Source: Bacteroidales bacterium
GTDB lineage: Bacteria > Bacteroidota > Bacteroidia > Bacteroidales > WCHB1-69
Direction: 5' to 3'
DNA: 64,000 bases
NCBI GenBank assembly: GCA_017535665.1
Contig: JAFXTS010000025.1
Span: forward strand, 186,001-250,000
This document shows positions 51,612 through 61,220 of this stretch, in pieces; position 1 is the first letter of the stretch; each line of letters starts with the position of its first letter. The position numbers and the translations under genes are program-made. Under the pieces are notes generated by a model that was given only the letters and a program-made list of their open reading frames with translations, did no database searches and was not told the DNA's origin.

Positions 51612-53558
51612 ATGAACTATATAGAGTTTGACAAAGAGAAGCTTGTAAACATCACTTTCGCCAAGGAACGCGAACTGCTGCGCTGCAGCCGCACGGGAGC
51701 ATTCGCCAACACCTCGCTGCTGCGACTCAACACCCGCAAATACCACGGACTGTTCATCGTGCCGCAGGACAAAATCGACCATGAGCGGCACGTGCTGGTC
51801 TCCAACCTGAACGAGAGTGTCATCATGAACGACATGGAGTTCCGGCTGGGCATCCACCAGTACAAGGGCGGTGTCATCGACCCCAAAGGGAACAAGTACA
51901 TGCAGCGTTTTGTGGCCGACCCCGTTCCCACCTACTATTTCAGAGTGGGCAAGTTCAACTTCAAAAGCGAGATTCTCCTTCTCAACAACGACGAGCGGCT
52001 CATCATTAAATATACTATATTAGATGATGTGGAATCGGTAGCCTTCCAGTTCCAGCCGCTGCTCGCCTTCCGTCAGATTCATCACCTCACCCACAAAAAC
52101 GATGCCGCTAACACGAGTTACGAGTGTTGCAAAAATGGTGTAAAGTATTGTTTATACGACAATTACACACCCGTTTATATTCAATGTTCTGAAGAGATTT
52201 TCTACGAACACGCTCCTGTTTGGTATGAGAATTTTGAATATGAAAAAGAGATTGAACGCGGCTACGAAGGGGTGGAAGATTTGTTGAATCCTGGCAAAAT
52301 CAATGTCAAACTCAAAAACCAGGTGCTCTACATCACCATCGGTACCGAAGCCATCGACCCCGCTACGCTCGACCAGCTCTATCAAGATGAAATTCAGCAT
52401 CATACCAACCGCAGTTCCTATTTCAACTGCTTGAAAAATGCCGCTGAACAGTTCATTGTGAAACGGAACGGCAAGACGCAGATCATTGCCGGTTATCCAT
52501 GGTTCGGCCGCTGGGGACGCGACACCTTCATCTCGCTGCCGGGTCTCACGCTGGCCCTCGACAAACCGGAACTCTGCAAAGAGATCATGGACTCCATGTT
52601 GGAGGAATTGCACGACGGTCTTTTTCCCAACATCGGCGACGGCGAGCAGACCGCCTACAACTCGGTGGACGCTCCGCTCTGGTTCATCCGTGCCCTACAG
52701 CAATATACCGCCTACACGCACAGCGAGAAGAAGATATGGAACGAATACGGCAAGCACATCCGCGCCATCCTCGACGCCTACCGTCATGGTTCGCTCTTCA
52801 ATATCAAGATGTTGGACAACGGCTTGATTTATGCCGGCTGCGAGGGCAAGGCGCTCACGTGGATGGATGCCATTGTGGAGGGCAAGCCCGTAACGCCCCG
52901 CACTGGCTGTCAGGTGGAGATTAACGCATTATGGTATAATGCATTATGCTTTGCCAGCGAGATGGCTCGTCTGGGAAAAGACACCGACTTTGTTCAGGAA
53001 TGGAAAGAGATCATCAAAGAATTCCCCGACCATTTCAAGACCACTTTCTGGTCGAAAGAGAAAGGCTGGTTAGCCGATTATGTGGATGGCGACTACAAAA
53101 ACTTCCAGGTGCGCCCCAACATGCTGATTGCCACTTCCCTACCCTATACCGCCATCAGCGAAAAAATTCGTCAGCTCATTCTGAAGAAATGCACCGAGGA
53201 GCTGCTCACCAACAAGGGCATCCGCACCTTGTCGCCCAACGACCCCGACTACAAGGGGTACTACGGCGGTGACCAGGCCACCCGCGATGCCGCTTACCAT
53301 CAGGGCACTTGCTGGCCGTGGCTGCTCATGCCCTTCACCAACGGCATGATTGCCGTACACCAGAAGAAAGCCTTCCCCACGCTGGAGAAAATCCTGTACG
53401 ATTTCGAAAGCGACATCAAGGACTACGGCATCTCCACCATCGGAGAGGTATTCGACGGTGCACCGCCCCACCATCCCAACGGCTGCATCTCGCAGGCGTG
53501 GAGCGTGGCCGCCCTGCTCTACATCAAATGGGTGCTGGAAAACGGCAAAACCATGTAG
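51612..53558 (+). CDS. Glycogen debranching enzyme (amylo-alpha-1,6-glucosidase family)
   Basis: A 648-residue enzyme. The N-terminal ~260 residues form the GDE_N beta domain (REYHGL-type stretch LNTRKYHGLFIVP). The C-terminal (alpha/alpha)6 GH133-type domain carries WFGRWGRDTFISLPGLTL, IGDGEQTAYNSVDAPLWF and RTLSPNDPDYKGYYGGDQATRDAAYHQGTCWPWL. It hydrolyses alpha-1,6 branch points left during glycogen breakdown. No signal peptide, so it acts in the cytoplasm. It lies 31 bp after aspS; ribD follows 8 bp after its stop. Confidence 0.93.
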   Translation: MNYIEFDKEKLVNITFAKERELLRCSRTGAFANTSLLRLNTRKYHGLFIVPQDKIDHERHVLVSNLNESVIMNDMEFRLGIHQYKGGVIDPKGNKYMQRFVADPVPTYYFRVGKFNFKSEILLLNNDERLIIKYTILDDVESVAFQFQPLLAFRQIHHLTHKNDAANTSYECCKNGVKYCLYDNYTPVYIQCSEEIFYEHAPVWYENFEYEKEIERGYEGVEDLLNPGKINVKLKNQVLYITIGTEAIDPATLDQLYQDEIQHHTNRSSYFNCLKNAAEQFIVKRNGKTQIIAGYPWFGRWGRDTFISLPGLTLALDKPELCKEIMDSMLEELHDGLFPNIGDGEQTAYNSVDAPLWFIRALQQYTAYTHSEKKIWNEYGKHIRAILDAYRHGSLFNIKMLDNGLIYAGCEGKALTWMDAIVEGKPVTPRTGCQVEINALWYNALCFASEMARLGKDTDFVQEWKEIIKEFPDHFKTTFWSKEKGWLADYVDGDYKNFQVRPNMLIATSLPYTAISEKIRQLILKKCTEELLTNKGIRTLSPNDPDYKGYYGGDQATRDAAYHQGTCWPWLLMPFTNGMIAVHQKKAFPTLEKILYDFESDIKDYGISTIGEVFDGAPPHHPNGCISQAWSVAALLYIKWVLENGKTM

Positions 53559-53566
53559 TCATTGCT

Positions 53567-54553
53567 ATGCCTCTCACGGTCAACGATTTCGACATTTCTA
53601 TGATGCGCCGTTGCATCGAGCTGGCAAAGCTCGGCATGGGTCATACCGCCCCCAACCCTATGGTGGGCGCAGTGATTGTTCATGAAGGAAAAATCATCGG
53701 CGAAGGCTATCATCATCGGTATGGCGAAGCTCATGCGGAGGTGAACGCCATCCGCTCGGTAAAGGATGTTGAGCTGCTGAAATCCTCCACCATTTACGTG
53801 AGTTTGGAGCCTTGTTCGCACTACGGCAAAACGCCGCCCTGTGCCGACAAGATCATCGAGATGGGAATCCCTCGCGTGGTGGTAGGCTCCACCGACCCGC
53901 ACGACAAAGTAAACGGGAAAGGCATTGAGAAACTGCGCAACGCTGGTATTGAGGTAGTTACTGGTGTTCTAGAGGAAGAATGCGACTTCCTGAACCGCCG
54001 TTTTTTCACTTTCCACCGGCAGCATCGCCCCTACATCATTCTGAAATGGGCGCAAACCGAAGACGGCTATATGGACATCGACCGTAGCCAAAATCCAGAT
54101 GGGAAATACTGGCTTACGCGTCCGGAGACGGGCGTGCTGGTACACAAATGGCGCAGCGAGGAGCAGGCCATCCTCATCGGGTATAACACCTACGAGAATG
54201 ACCGTCCGCAGCTCACCACGCGGCACTATCCGGGCAACAGTCCGAAACGGTACATCATGGCGCGGCAGCCCGAGCGGCTCACGCCCATCGAAGGGTTCAC
54301 GCTACTGCCCGATGACCTGCCCACCGCCATAGAGCGGCTGTACAACGAGCGCATCCTGTCGGTGATCGTGGAAGGCGGCCGCAAGACCCTCGACCAGTTC
54401 ATCGGCGCGGGGTTATGGGACGAGGCACGCATCCTGACCGCCCCCGTGCGTTGGGGAGCTGGCACACCTGCACCCATCATCAAAGGTAATACCCTCTCCG
54501 AAATGATGTTAGCGGGTGACCAAGTGAAAATCCTTCAACACGCTGATTGTTAA
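53567..54553 (+). CDS. ribD: Bifunctional riboflavin biosynthesis deaminase/reductase
   Basis: Starting at ATG 53567 the protein has 328 residues. The frame is open further upstream but overlaps the debranching-enzyme gene without family similarity. The N-terminal deaminase has the zinc motif HAEVNAI and PCSHYGKTPPC. The C-terminal reductase (from ~150) has FFTFHRQHRPYIILKWAQTEDGYM and VEGGRKTLDQFI. RibD performs the second and third steps of riboflavin synthesis. No other rib genes are adjacent. Confidence 0.94.
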   Translation: MPLTVNDFDISMMRRCIELAKLGMGHTAPNPMVGAVIVHEGKIIGEGYHHRYGEAHAEVNAIRSVKDVELLKSSTIYVSLEPCSHYGKTPPCADKIIEMGIPRVVVGSTDPHDKVNGKGIEKLRNAGIEVVTGVLEEECDFLNRRFFTFHRQHRPYIILKWAQTEDGYMDIDRSQNPDGKYWLTRPETGVLVHKWRSEEQAILIGYNTYENDRPQLTTRHYPGNSPKRYIMARQPERLTPIEGFTLLPDDLPTAIERLYNERILSVIVEGGRKTLDQFIGAGLWDEARILTAPVRWGAGTPAPIIKGNTLSEMMLAGDQVKILQHADC

Positions 54554-54594
54554 AAAGTTTTTTCTTTAGAATAAAAATAAATTAAAAAAAATAT

Positions 54595-54602
54595 TAATTT
54601 TG
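54595..54602 (+). promoter_or_regulatory. -7 promoter box for membrane protein gene
   Basis: TAATTTTG followed by C, 25 bp before the start codon at 54628. Confidence 0.6.
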
Positions 54603-54627
54603 CAGCCGCAAAAAAACAACAGCGTCC

Positions 54628-55296
54628 ATGCTCCTATTGCCTATTATTAGCATCATATTGTGGGTGAGTTACATCATCTTCGTGTTGTGCAAATTTGGCA
54701 TTCCCACCACCATTTCTGAGACCTACTATCTGCTCAGCAAAAAGTGGGACTGGATATTTGCGGTATGGTTTTTTGTCACCTCCACCCCACTTTGCATCTA
54801 CTGGTTCATCATTGCCCCGCACGGCCTCAAGTGGTTTCCGATCGCCAACTGGGTGGCCATGGTAACCATCGGTCTTTGTGGATGTTACAAGTCGGGACCG
54901 AAAGATCCTGAAAGCGTGAAATGTATCAGCAAGGGTGATGAAACGCCGGCGGAAACGGAACGCCAACCTTTCAGACCGGTACGCTCGCTGATCGGCTATT
55001 CCAAACGGCTCGTCGCCAAATTCAAACCCCAAAACCTATTCAAGTACGGATGGAAGCGCCTCGTGCATTATATCAACGCCTTAGGCGCCATCGTGCTTAG
55101 CACTGTATATCTGTGGATTACGGCAAAAATTACGGTGATTGCCAGTCTGTTAATCTACTTCTGTTCCATCCTCATCGGCACACGGGTGAAGGCGGTTTAC
55201 AACTGGAAATACTCCACCAACCGCAGCCATAACGCATGGGTATTTTTCGCCGAAATCATCTGTTTCGTGCAGCTGTTTATCTTCATTATTCTTTAA
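54628..55296 (+). CDS. Polytopic membrane protein of unknown function
   Basis: A 222-residue inner-membrane protein with about six hydrophobic segments (ISIILWVSYIIFVL, IFAVWFFVTSTPLCIYW, VAMVTIGLCGC, IVLSTVYLWITA, VIASLLIYFCSIL, AEIICFVQLFIFII) and a basic central loop (~100-145). No family is recognised. It is monocistronic: it has its own promoter and converges on gmhA. Confidence 0.65.
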   Translation: MLLLPIISIILWVSYIIFVLCKFGIPTTISETYYLLSKKWDWIFAVWFFVTSTPLCIYWFIIAPHGLKWFPIANWVAMVTIGLCGCYKSGPKDPESVKCISKGDETPAETERQPFRPVRSLIGYSKRLVAKFKPQNLFKYGWKRLVHYINALGAIVLSTVYLWITAKITVIASLLIYFCSILIGTRVKAVYNWKYSTNRSHNAWVFFAEIICFVQLFIFIIL

Positions 55297-55319
55297 AGAA
55301 AAAGGGAATCCCTTCTTTC

Positions 55320-55901
55320 CTATGGTTGAGGGAACAATTCCATCTCCACCATTTCGCAAAGGATATGTCCCAGCATGATATGACACTCTTGAATGCGTGG
55401 GGTATCCGTGGAGGGAACATTCAGCAGCACATCGCAATACTCAGCCATTTTTCCACCTGTGGCGCCGGTGAGCCCCATGATATGCACATCCATCTCGCGG
55501 GCGGCACGGCAGGCGTTAAGAATATTGGTCGAATTGCCTGAAGTGGAGAGGGCAACCAACACATCGCCCGAATGGGCAGTGCCCCGCAACAAACGGGCAT
55601 AGACCTCATCGTAACCGTAGTCGTTGGCGACCGCGGTAAGATAAGAGCTATTGCAATGCAGCGCCTCCGCATTGAGCGGCGGGCGGTCATAATAGAAACG
55701 ACCTGAAAGTTCGGCGGCGAGGTGCTGCGCATCGGCGGCACTGCCTCCATTGCCACAAAAATGCACTTTGCCACCTGCACGAAGCGCCGTACACATGAGA
55801 GTGGCGGCGTTCTCAATACGCTGCAACAATGCAGGTTCAGCAAGGAGAGCCTGCTTCACCTCAATACTGGTGGCGATGGCCTGTGAAATGCGAGTGTTCA
55901 T
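55320..55901 (-). CDS. gmhA: SIS-domain phosphoheptose isomerase (GmhA-like)
   Basis: Starting at ATG 55901 the protein has 193 residues. The sugar-isomerase fold shows VHFCGNGGSAADAQHLAAELSGRF, DVLVALSTSGNSTNILNA and a C-terminal IQECHIMLGHILCEMVE, all typical of sedoheptulose-7-phosphate isomerase, which starts ADP-heptose synthesis for lipopolysaccharide core. The downstream heptose genes are not in the window. It has its own promoter at 55943-55950. Confidence 0.9.
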   Translation of the reverse strand: MNTRISQAIATSIEVKQALLAEPALLQRIENAATLMCTALRAGGKVHFCGNGGSAADAQHLAAELSGRFYYDRPPLNAEALHCNSSYLTAVANDYGYDEVYARLLRGTAHSGDVLVALSTSGNSTNILNACRAAREMDVHIMGLTGATGGKMAEYCDVLLNVPSTDTPRIQECHIMLGHILCEMVEMELFPQP

Positions 55902-55942
55902 GTATATTTCGATTGATGAGCGGAACTCAAAATTTAGCGCTG

Positions 55943-55950
55943 CAAAGATA
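55943..55950 (-). promoter_or_regulatory. -7 promoter box for gmhA
   Basis: The complement reads TATCTTTG followed by C, about 42 bp upstream of the gmhA start at 55901, which rules out the earlier in-frame ATG at 56021. Confidence 0.65.
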
Positions 55951-55993
55951 GACAAAAAAATGGAGTTAGGAATCATAATCCTGAATAATGTTG

Positions 55994-56001
55994 TAAATTT
56001 G
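55994..56001 (+). promoter_or_regulatory. -7 promoter box for gap operon
   Basis: TAAATTTG followed by C. The leader to the gap start at 56091 is about 85 bp, long for this window and very AT-rich. Confidence 0.55.
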
Positions 56002-56090
56002 CAGGGACTTTTATTGTCCATGATTTTATAGATAAATTATTTATTATCAATATTTTATATTAATAAATAAAATAAAAAAAGGAGCAAAAA

Positions 56091-57098
56091 ATGCCAGTAA
56101 AAATCGGAATCAATGGCTTTGGCAGAATCGGCAAGATGGTTTTTCGACTGATGGAAGGCCGGAGCGACATGGTGGTCACCCATATCAACGACAAAATGGA
56201 CACGCACCTGATGGCGCATCTGCTGCGATACGACAGCATACACGGCAGGTTTCATGCCGATATCTCCTGCGATGACTCACACCTCTTTGTGAACGGCAGA
56301 ACCATACTCGTCACCAACTACCCCTCGCCGGAAGAGATTCCGTGGAGCCAAACGGGTGTGACGCACGTGATTGACTCGTGCGGCCGCTTCAAAACCCGCC
56401 CGGCACTCCAGGGGCATCTCCGTGACGGCGTGCGGCGCGTCATCCTCAGTTGCCCTCCCGATGACGCCTCGATCGAACGCACCATCGTGATGGGCGTGAA
56501 CGACCATACCCTGACTGCCTCCGACGACATCATCTCCAACGCCTCCTGCACCACCAACTGTATCGCTGTGATGCTCAAGGTGATGAACGACGAATTCGGC
56601 ATTACCCGAGGCTTTATGAACACGGTGCATCCCACCACCAACAACCAGAACTTGCAGGACGGCTACCATGCCGACTACCGGCGTGCCCGCTCCGCCATCG
56701 CCAATATCATCCCCACCACCTCGTCGGCCGTACGCGCCGTGCACCTCGTATTGCCCGAGATGAAAAACATCTTCGATGGCTTCGCTACCCGCGTGCCCGT
56801 CGCCGACTGCTCGTTTGTGGAACTGACCGCCGAGCTGCGGCAGCCCACCACAGCCCACGACATCCGTGAGGCCTTCCGCCGCCACGCCGCAGGCCCCCTC
56901 AACGGCATCCTCGAATTCTCCAACGACCCGCTCGTCAGCAGCGACATCACCGACAACACTCATTCCGCTATCTTCGACGCCCTCGCCACCAAAGTCATCG
57001 GCGGCAACTTCGTGCAAATCCTCGGATGGTACGACAACGAATGCGGCTATTCATCCCGAATCATCGACTTGATCAAATATCTTCAAAACTATGATTAA
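56091..57098 (+). CDS. gap: Glyceraldehyde-3-phosphate dehydrogenase
   Basis: A 335-residue glycolytic enzyme. The N-terminal Rossmann motif is GINGFGRIG, the catalytic cysteine is Cys153 in NASCTTNCIAV, and WYDNECGYSSRIIDL closes the C-terminus. The segment after the active site reads MNTVHPTTNNQ where typical GAPDH has VHSYTNDQ, so it is a somewhat divergent paralogue. Its last 8 bp overlap the start of the giant PPDK-like gene, which implies translational coupling. Confidence 0.9.
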   Translation: MPVKIGINGFGRIGKMVFRLMEGRSDMVVTHINDKMDTHLMAHLLRYDSIHGRFHADISCDDSHLFVNGRTILVTNYPSPEEIPWSQTGVTHVIDSCGRFKTRPALQGHLRDGVRRVILSCPPDDASIERTIVMGVNDHTLTASDDIISNASCTTNCIAVMLKVMNDEFGITRGFMNTVHPTTNNQNLQDGYHADYRRARSAIANIIPTTSSAVRAVHLVLPEMKNIFDGFATRVPVADCSFVELTAELRQPTTAHDIREAFRRHAAGPLNGILEFSNDPLVSSDITDNTHSAIFDALATKVIGGNFVQILGWYDNECGYSSRIIDLIKYLQNYD

Positions 57099-60000
57099 CG
57101 AAATCAAATCCAAGGCGTTAGAGGTCAATCTGCGCAACACCAATGTCGAATACGAAATCCCGGCAGAACACCAGTGGTTCATGTCGCTCTCTGAAAAACA
57201 GTGGGGGCTCCACAAGCGCGTGATGGAGTTCTTCGCCGAATACGACCATCCCATGTCGAACCGCGCCGAGGTGGTCAAGGCGCTCCCCAACGTCACCATC
57301 AACGACTTCTGGCTCTATAAAGAACTTCCTCTCGAAGACCAGAAACGGGTGGTCAACGTGGCACTCGCCATCTACGAAAAACTGCTGTCGGAGAAACTGA
57401 AACACGCCTGGGCTAAGGATCTCGTCACCTATTTCCTCCGCTTCATCGAAAGCAACGATGCCGTACTCAACCAGTGCGACAACGGTGTGGGACGCTGCAT
57501 CGCCCTGCTGGACAAGTATATGGACGACAACGCCTTCGACTATTTCTGTCATATCGGCCAGTTCAAACTGAAACTCACCCTCGCGGCCAACAACCCCACT
57601 ACCGCAGAGGCTACTTTCAAAATGATGAAACGACTGGTGCTCAAACATATACAATACTGGAGAGAGACCACTCGGATTGTCAAATGGTACGATGAGCACA
57701 AACAAAAGATGTCGCAAGACTACTCGCAGAGCCTTGCCGAACTGGGCGACGCTCTGTTTGACGAATACACCCAGCTCGCCGAGAATGCCAAAAGCTGGCA
57801 GGAACTGTGCGACAATGCCTTTACCTTCAACGACATCATCAAGGCATTTGAGAGCAAAATCTCCATTTTCCAGCACACCTCCGAACAGTTCTGCTACATC
57901 TTCTACCTCCTCCACCTTCCCGGCACCATTGACAACCATCCGCAGTTGCTGGTGGAGCTGAACAAAGTCATCAAGATGGTGAGCCACGAGCTGGACGAGG
58001 CACAGTGCATCGCCTCCATGGACGACCTCTTCGAGCAGTTTGTGGATTTCCGCGACAGTCACCTCAACCTCATCCTCGACTCCATCCTCGAATTGGGCAA
58101 AGAGATTATCCACACCGACAACCGCGTGCTCATCAAGCATTTAGAAAAGAAAATCATTGACTTCGGCTTCGTGACGCCGGGGGTGAAATATGTCACCAAC
58201 GACTGGGAACTGAAGGTCAACCCCTGCCACATCAAGAATGTGAGAGTATGGCTGGAACTGATTGAATATGCGCCCGAAACGATGCACAAACTGCTCTCCG
58301 CGCTCATCATCAACTTGCGCGTGGGCGGCATCTTCGTTTTCGACACCGACTTCTTCCAGAAAGATATCACCAAACTGCTCAACTCGCAGATTTCGCCTGT
58401 TTACAAACAGACCAAGCAGTTGGCGCGTATCTTCCCCGTCTATTTCAACGAAATTGGAGCGGAAGGCGAACTGCGCGATGTCTCCACCAAGATTGACGAG
58501 CTTTCGCACCGCAACGACAAACTCATCCATTTCCTCCGCAAACAAATCCATACCGAAGGCAACAACTCCCATATCCAGATCACCCTCGATGTGATTGATT
58601 TTTGGTTTGATAAGAAAAAAGAACGACTCAAAGAGATCCTTCCGCCCAATGTTTACGACTTAGTAGAAGAAGAGGGACAGTGGGTGAATGGCGTTCACGA
58701 CTGTCTCCATAAATTCTGCGACTTCGCAAGTCTTTCACTTGCCGAACTCATTGAAATGAAGAAAGATGATGTGGAGCAGATTGCCCGCAAGGTGGACCAC
58801 TCCGACCCCATCGACATCCAGCGCGTATGCCTCATCATCGAACTCTACCAGCTACTGAAAGAGAAGTACATTTTCGACTCCACCGACATCATCAACATCA
58901 TGCGGCGCGACAGTTTCCTCGAGACCGAAGACACCAACCGCCTGGAAGAACTGCTGAACGGCAACGACCCCGTCGCCACCGTCAAGCACATCTTCTACCT
59001 GATGAAGAAACTCAACAACATCATCTTCGATCCCAAAGAGAGCAAGGGCTGGGAGAATGTGGTGTACAAACGCCACATCGCCTTCGGCATCCCCTCCATG
59101 TACGGCTACTACCGCGAGGTGAAGTTCGACGCTTTAGGACTGATTTTCAGGCTGGAACGCATCGTTACCGTACTCATCCACGACATTCTCGAGAACCTTA
59201 ACACCGACGTTCTCACCTTCAATGCTTTCAAAGAGATCTGCAGCACCATACAGCTGATGCACGAAGGCATGATGCTGGACGGCGTTTACGACCAAGGCTT
59301 CGACTCCAACCTTCAGATGTTGCAGTATAGTCTCAACTCCGGCTGTTTCACTATCGAACAGTATATCAACATTTTCCAGTTCATGGAAAACAGTCTGCAC
59401 GAAATCATCAGCAACTATTTCATCCGTCCGTACGAGCCGCTACTGAAGACCATCATCCCGCAGCTCACGGAAGACGCTCCAGATGACAAGACGCAGATGA
59501 AGAAGTTGGTGGCCCAGAAGTCGGAGATTTTCTTCCGCGAGCTGCTCTCCTCCTCGTTCCTCATCCAGCAGCTGGACAACTTCATCGGCGAGATTCTCAA
59601 CAACCTTCGCAACCAGGCCAACCTACTGACCTCCGAAGAGGCGAGCAACCTGATGACCTACGACCAGAAGCTGGCCTTCAGTCCGCTCAACAAAGAAACG
59701 CCCGCTGTGGACAACCGCGTGTTTCTCGGTGCGAAGGCCTATTACCTCAAGAAATTATTCCTCAACAACTACCCCGTACCCCCCGGATTTGTGGTCACCA
59801 CCGAGGTGTTCCGCCGCATCCATGCCATCCAGAAAGTGGCCTCCATCAATGCTGAATTTGACCGAATTCTGCACCGCCATCTTACTGGTGTTGAAAAGTT
59901 TACTGGTCTGAAATTCGGTGATCCCAAGCGTCCGCTGCTGCTGAGTGTGCGTTCCGGTTCCGCCATTTCCATGCCGGGTGCCATGAACACCTTCCTCAAT

Positions 60001-61194
60001 GTCGGCCTCAACGACACCATCACCGAGCAGTTGAGCAAACAGGACAACTATGCATGGACCTCTTGGGACTGCTACCGCCGTCTGCTCCAAACTTGGGGCA
60101 TGGCGCACGGCCTCGACCGTAACGACTTCGACCAGATCATTCTCAACTATAAAAAGAAATATGGTGTGACGCAGAAAATCGAGTTCACACCCGACAACAT
60201 GCGCGAGATCGCCTTTGCGTACAAGCAGTTCCTGATTGACAATCACGTGCATTTCGAGGAGCATCCTTTCCGTCAGCTGAAGCAGGCCATCTTGTGCGTT
60301 TTCGACTCCTGGTATTCGGAAAGAGCCAAGGTGTATCGTAACCACATGCACATCGCCGAAGAGTGGGGAACAGCCGCCATCGTGCAGAAGATGGTGCTCG
60401 GCAACATCCACCGTGAATCAGGCTCCGGAGTGGTGTTCACCCGCGACGTGAAGCGCAACCAGGGCAGCATCCACCTCACCGGCGACTTCTCCTTCCTCAG
60501 TCAGGGCGAAGACATCGTAGGCGGTCTTATTAACACACTACCTATCAGTGAGTTCCAGAGAAAATCAGAATACCAAAATGCTCCATTCTCCTTGCAAAGC
60601 CAGTATCCCGAAATCTACAATAAATTGAGAGAATTGGCTAAAAACATGTTGGAGAAGGACGGTTTCAGCCATCAGGAGATCGAGTTTACCTTCGAAACCT
60701 CCAAGGCAGAAGACTTATATGTGCTGCAAACCCGTAACCAGAACGTCACTCGCCAGGATGCTGTGGAAACCTTTGCCGCCAATCCTGAGGAGATGGAGAA
60801 AGTGGGCAACGGCATCGGCATCGGCAACGGGGTGCTCAACGGCATCATCGTGTTCGACATGGAAGACATCCAGAAGGTGCGCAACAGCGATGAGCCCGAC
60901 CGCCATATCGTGCTGGTGCGTCCCGACACGGTGCCCGACGACATCGAGCTGATCATCGAATGCGACGGTCTGCTCACCGCCCGTGGTGGTGCCACATCGC
61001 ACGCCGCCGTCACCGCTGCCACCCTTGGCAAGATCTGTGCCGTGAACTGCGATGCCCTCATCGTTCACGAAAAAGAGAAGACCCTCACCATCAACGGAAC
61101 GCCTTTTAACGTGTTCGACCCCATCGCCATCGATGGTCACAACGGCATCATCTACAAAGGCAATTATGACGTGGTAATTGACGAAATCGATTGA
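57091..61194 (+). CDS. Giant PPDK-like protein lacking the PEP/pyruvate barrel
   Basis: A 1367-residue cytoplasmic protein. The first ~880 residues are helical and match no family I recognise. Residues ~890-1230 are an ATP-grasp domain as in PPDK/PEP synthase (LGAKAYYLKKLFLNNYPVPPGFVVTTEVF, LLLSVRSGSAISMPGAMNTFLNVGLND, SGVVFTRD). Then comes the phosphohistidine swivelling domain (LLTARGGATSHAAVTAATLGKICAVNCDAL) with the catalytic-type His1304. The chain ends about 60 residues later, so the C-terminal TIM barrel that binds PEP and pyruvate is absent. It overlaps gap by 8 bp. It may phosphorylate another acceptor from its histidine, or regulate carbon flux; the reaction is not known. Confidence 0.8.
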   Translation: MINEIKSKALEVNLRNTNVEYEIPAEHQWFMSLSEKQWGLHKRVMEFFAEYDHPMSNRAEVVKALPNVTINDFWLYKELPLEDQKRVVNVALAIYEKLLSEKLKHAWAKDLVTYFLRFIESNDAVLNQCDNGVGRCIALLDKYMDDNAFDYFCHIGQFKLKLTLAANNPTTAEATFKMMKRLVLKHIQYWRETTRIVKWYDEHKQKMSQDYSQSLAELGDALFDEYTQLAENAKSWQELCDNAFTFNDIIKAFESKISIFQHTSEQFCYIFYLLHLPGTIDNHPQLLVELNKVIKMVSHELDEAQCIASMDDLFEQFVDFRDSHLNLILDSILELGKEIIHTDNRVLIKHLEKKIIDFGFVTPGVKYVTNDWELKVNPCHIKNVRVWLELIEYAPETMHKLLSALIINLRVGGIFVFDTDFFQKDITKLLNSQISPVYKQTKQLARIFPVYFNEIGAEGELRDVSTKIDELSHRNDKLIHFLRKQIHTEGNNSHIQITLDVIDFWFDKKKERLKEILPPNVYDLVEEEGQWVNGVHDCLHKFCDFASLSLAELIEMKKDDVEQIARKVDHSDPIDIQRVCLIIELYQLLKEKYIFDSTDIINIMRRDSFLETEDTNRLEELLNGNDPVATVKHIFYLMKKLNNIIFDPKESKGWENVVYKRHIAFGIPSMYGYYREVKFDALGLIFRLERIVTVLIHDILENLNTDVLTFNAFKEICSTIQLMHEGMMLDGVYDQGFDSNLQMLQYSLNSGCFTIEQYINIFQFMENSLHEIISNYFIRPYEPLLKTIIPQLTEDAPDDKTQMKKLVAQKSEIFFRELLSSSFLIQQLDNFIGEILNNLRNQANLLTSEEASNLMTYDQKLAFSPLNKETPAVDNRVFLGAKAYYLKKLFLNNYPVPPGFVVTTEVFRRIHAIQKVASINAEFDRILHRHLTGVEKFTGLKFGDPKRPLLLSVRSGSAISMPGAMNTFLNVGLNDTITEQLSKQDNYAWTSWDCYRRLLQTWGMAHGLDRNDFDQIILNYKKKYGVTQKIEFTPDNMREIAFAYKQFLIDNHVHFEEHPFRQLKQAILCVFDSWYSERAKVYRNHMHIAEEWGTAAIVQKMVLGNIHRESGSGVVFTRDVKRNQGSIHLTGDFSFLSQGEDIVGGLINTLPISEFQRKSEYQNAPFSLQSQYPEIYNKLRELAKNMLEKDGFSHQEIEFTFETSKAEDLYVLQTRNQNVTRQDAVETFAANPEEMEKVGNGIGIGNGVLNGIIVFDMEDIQKVRNSDEPDRHIVLVRPDTVPDDIELIIECDGLLTARGGATSHAAVTAATLGKICAVNCDALIVHEKEKTLTINGTPFNVFDPIAIDGHNGIIYKGNYDVVIDEID

Positions 61195-61220
61195 GAATTG
61201 AAAATTAAAATCCATAAAAA

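Noticed and set aside
53309-53566. N-terminal extension of RibD inside the debranching-enzyme gene
   Set aside because: It is an out-of-frame shadow of the conserved GH133 domain; RibD similarity begins at ATG 53567.
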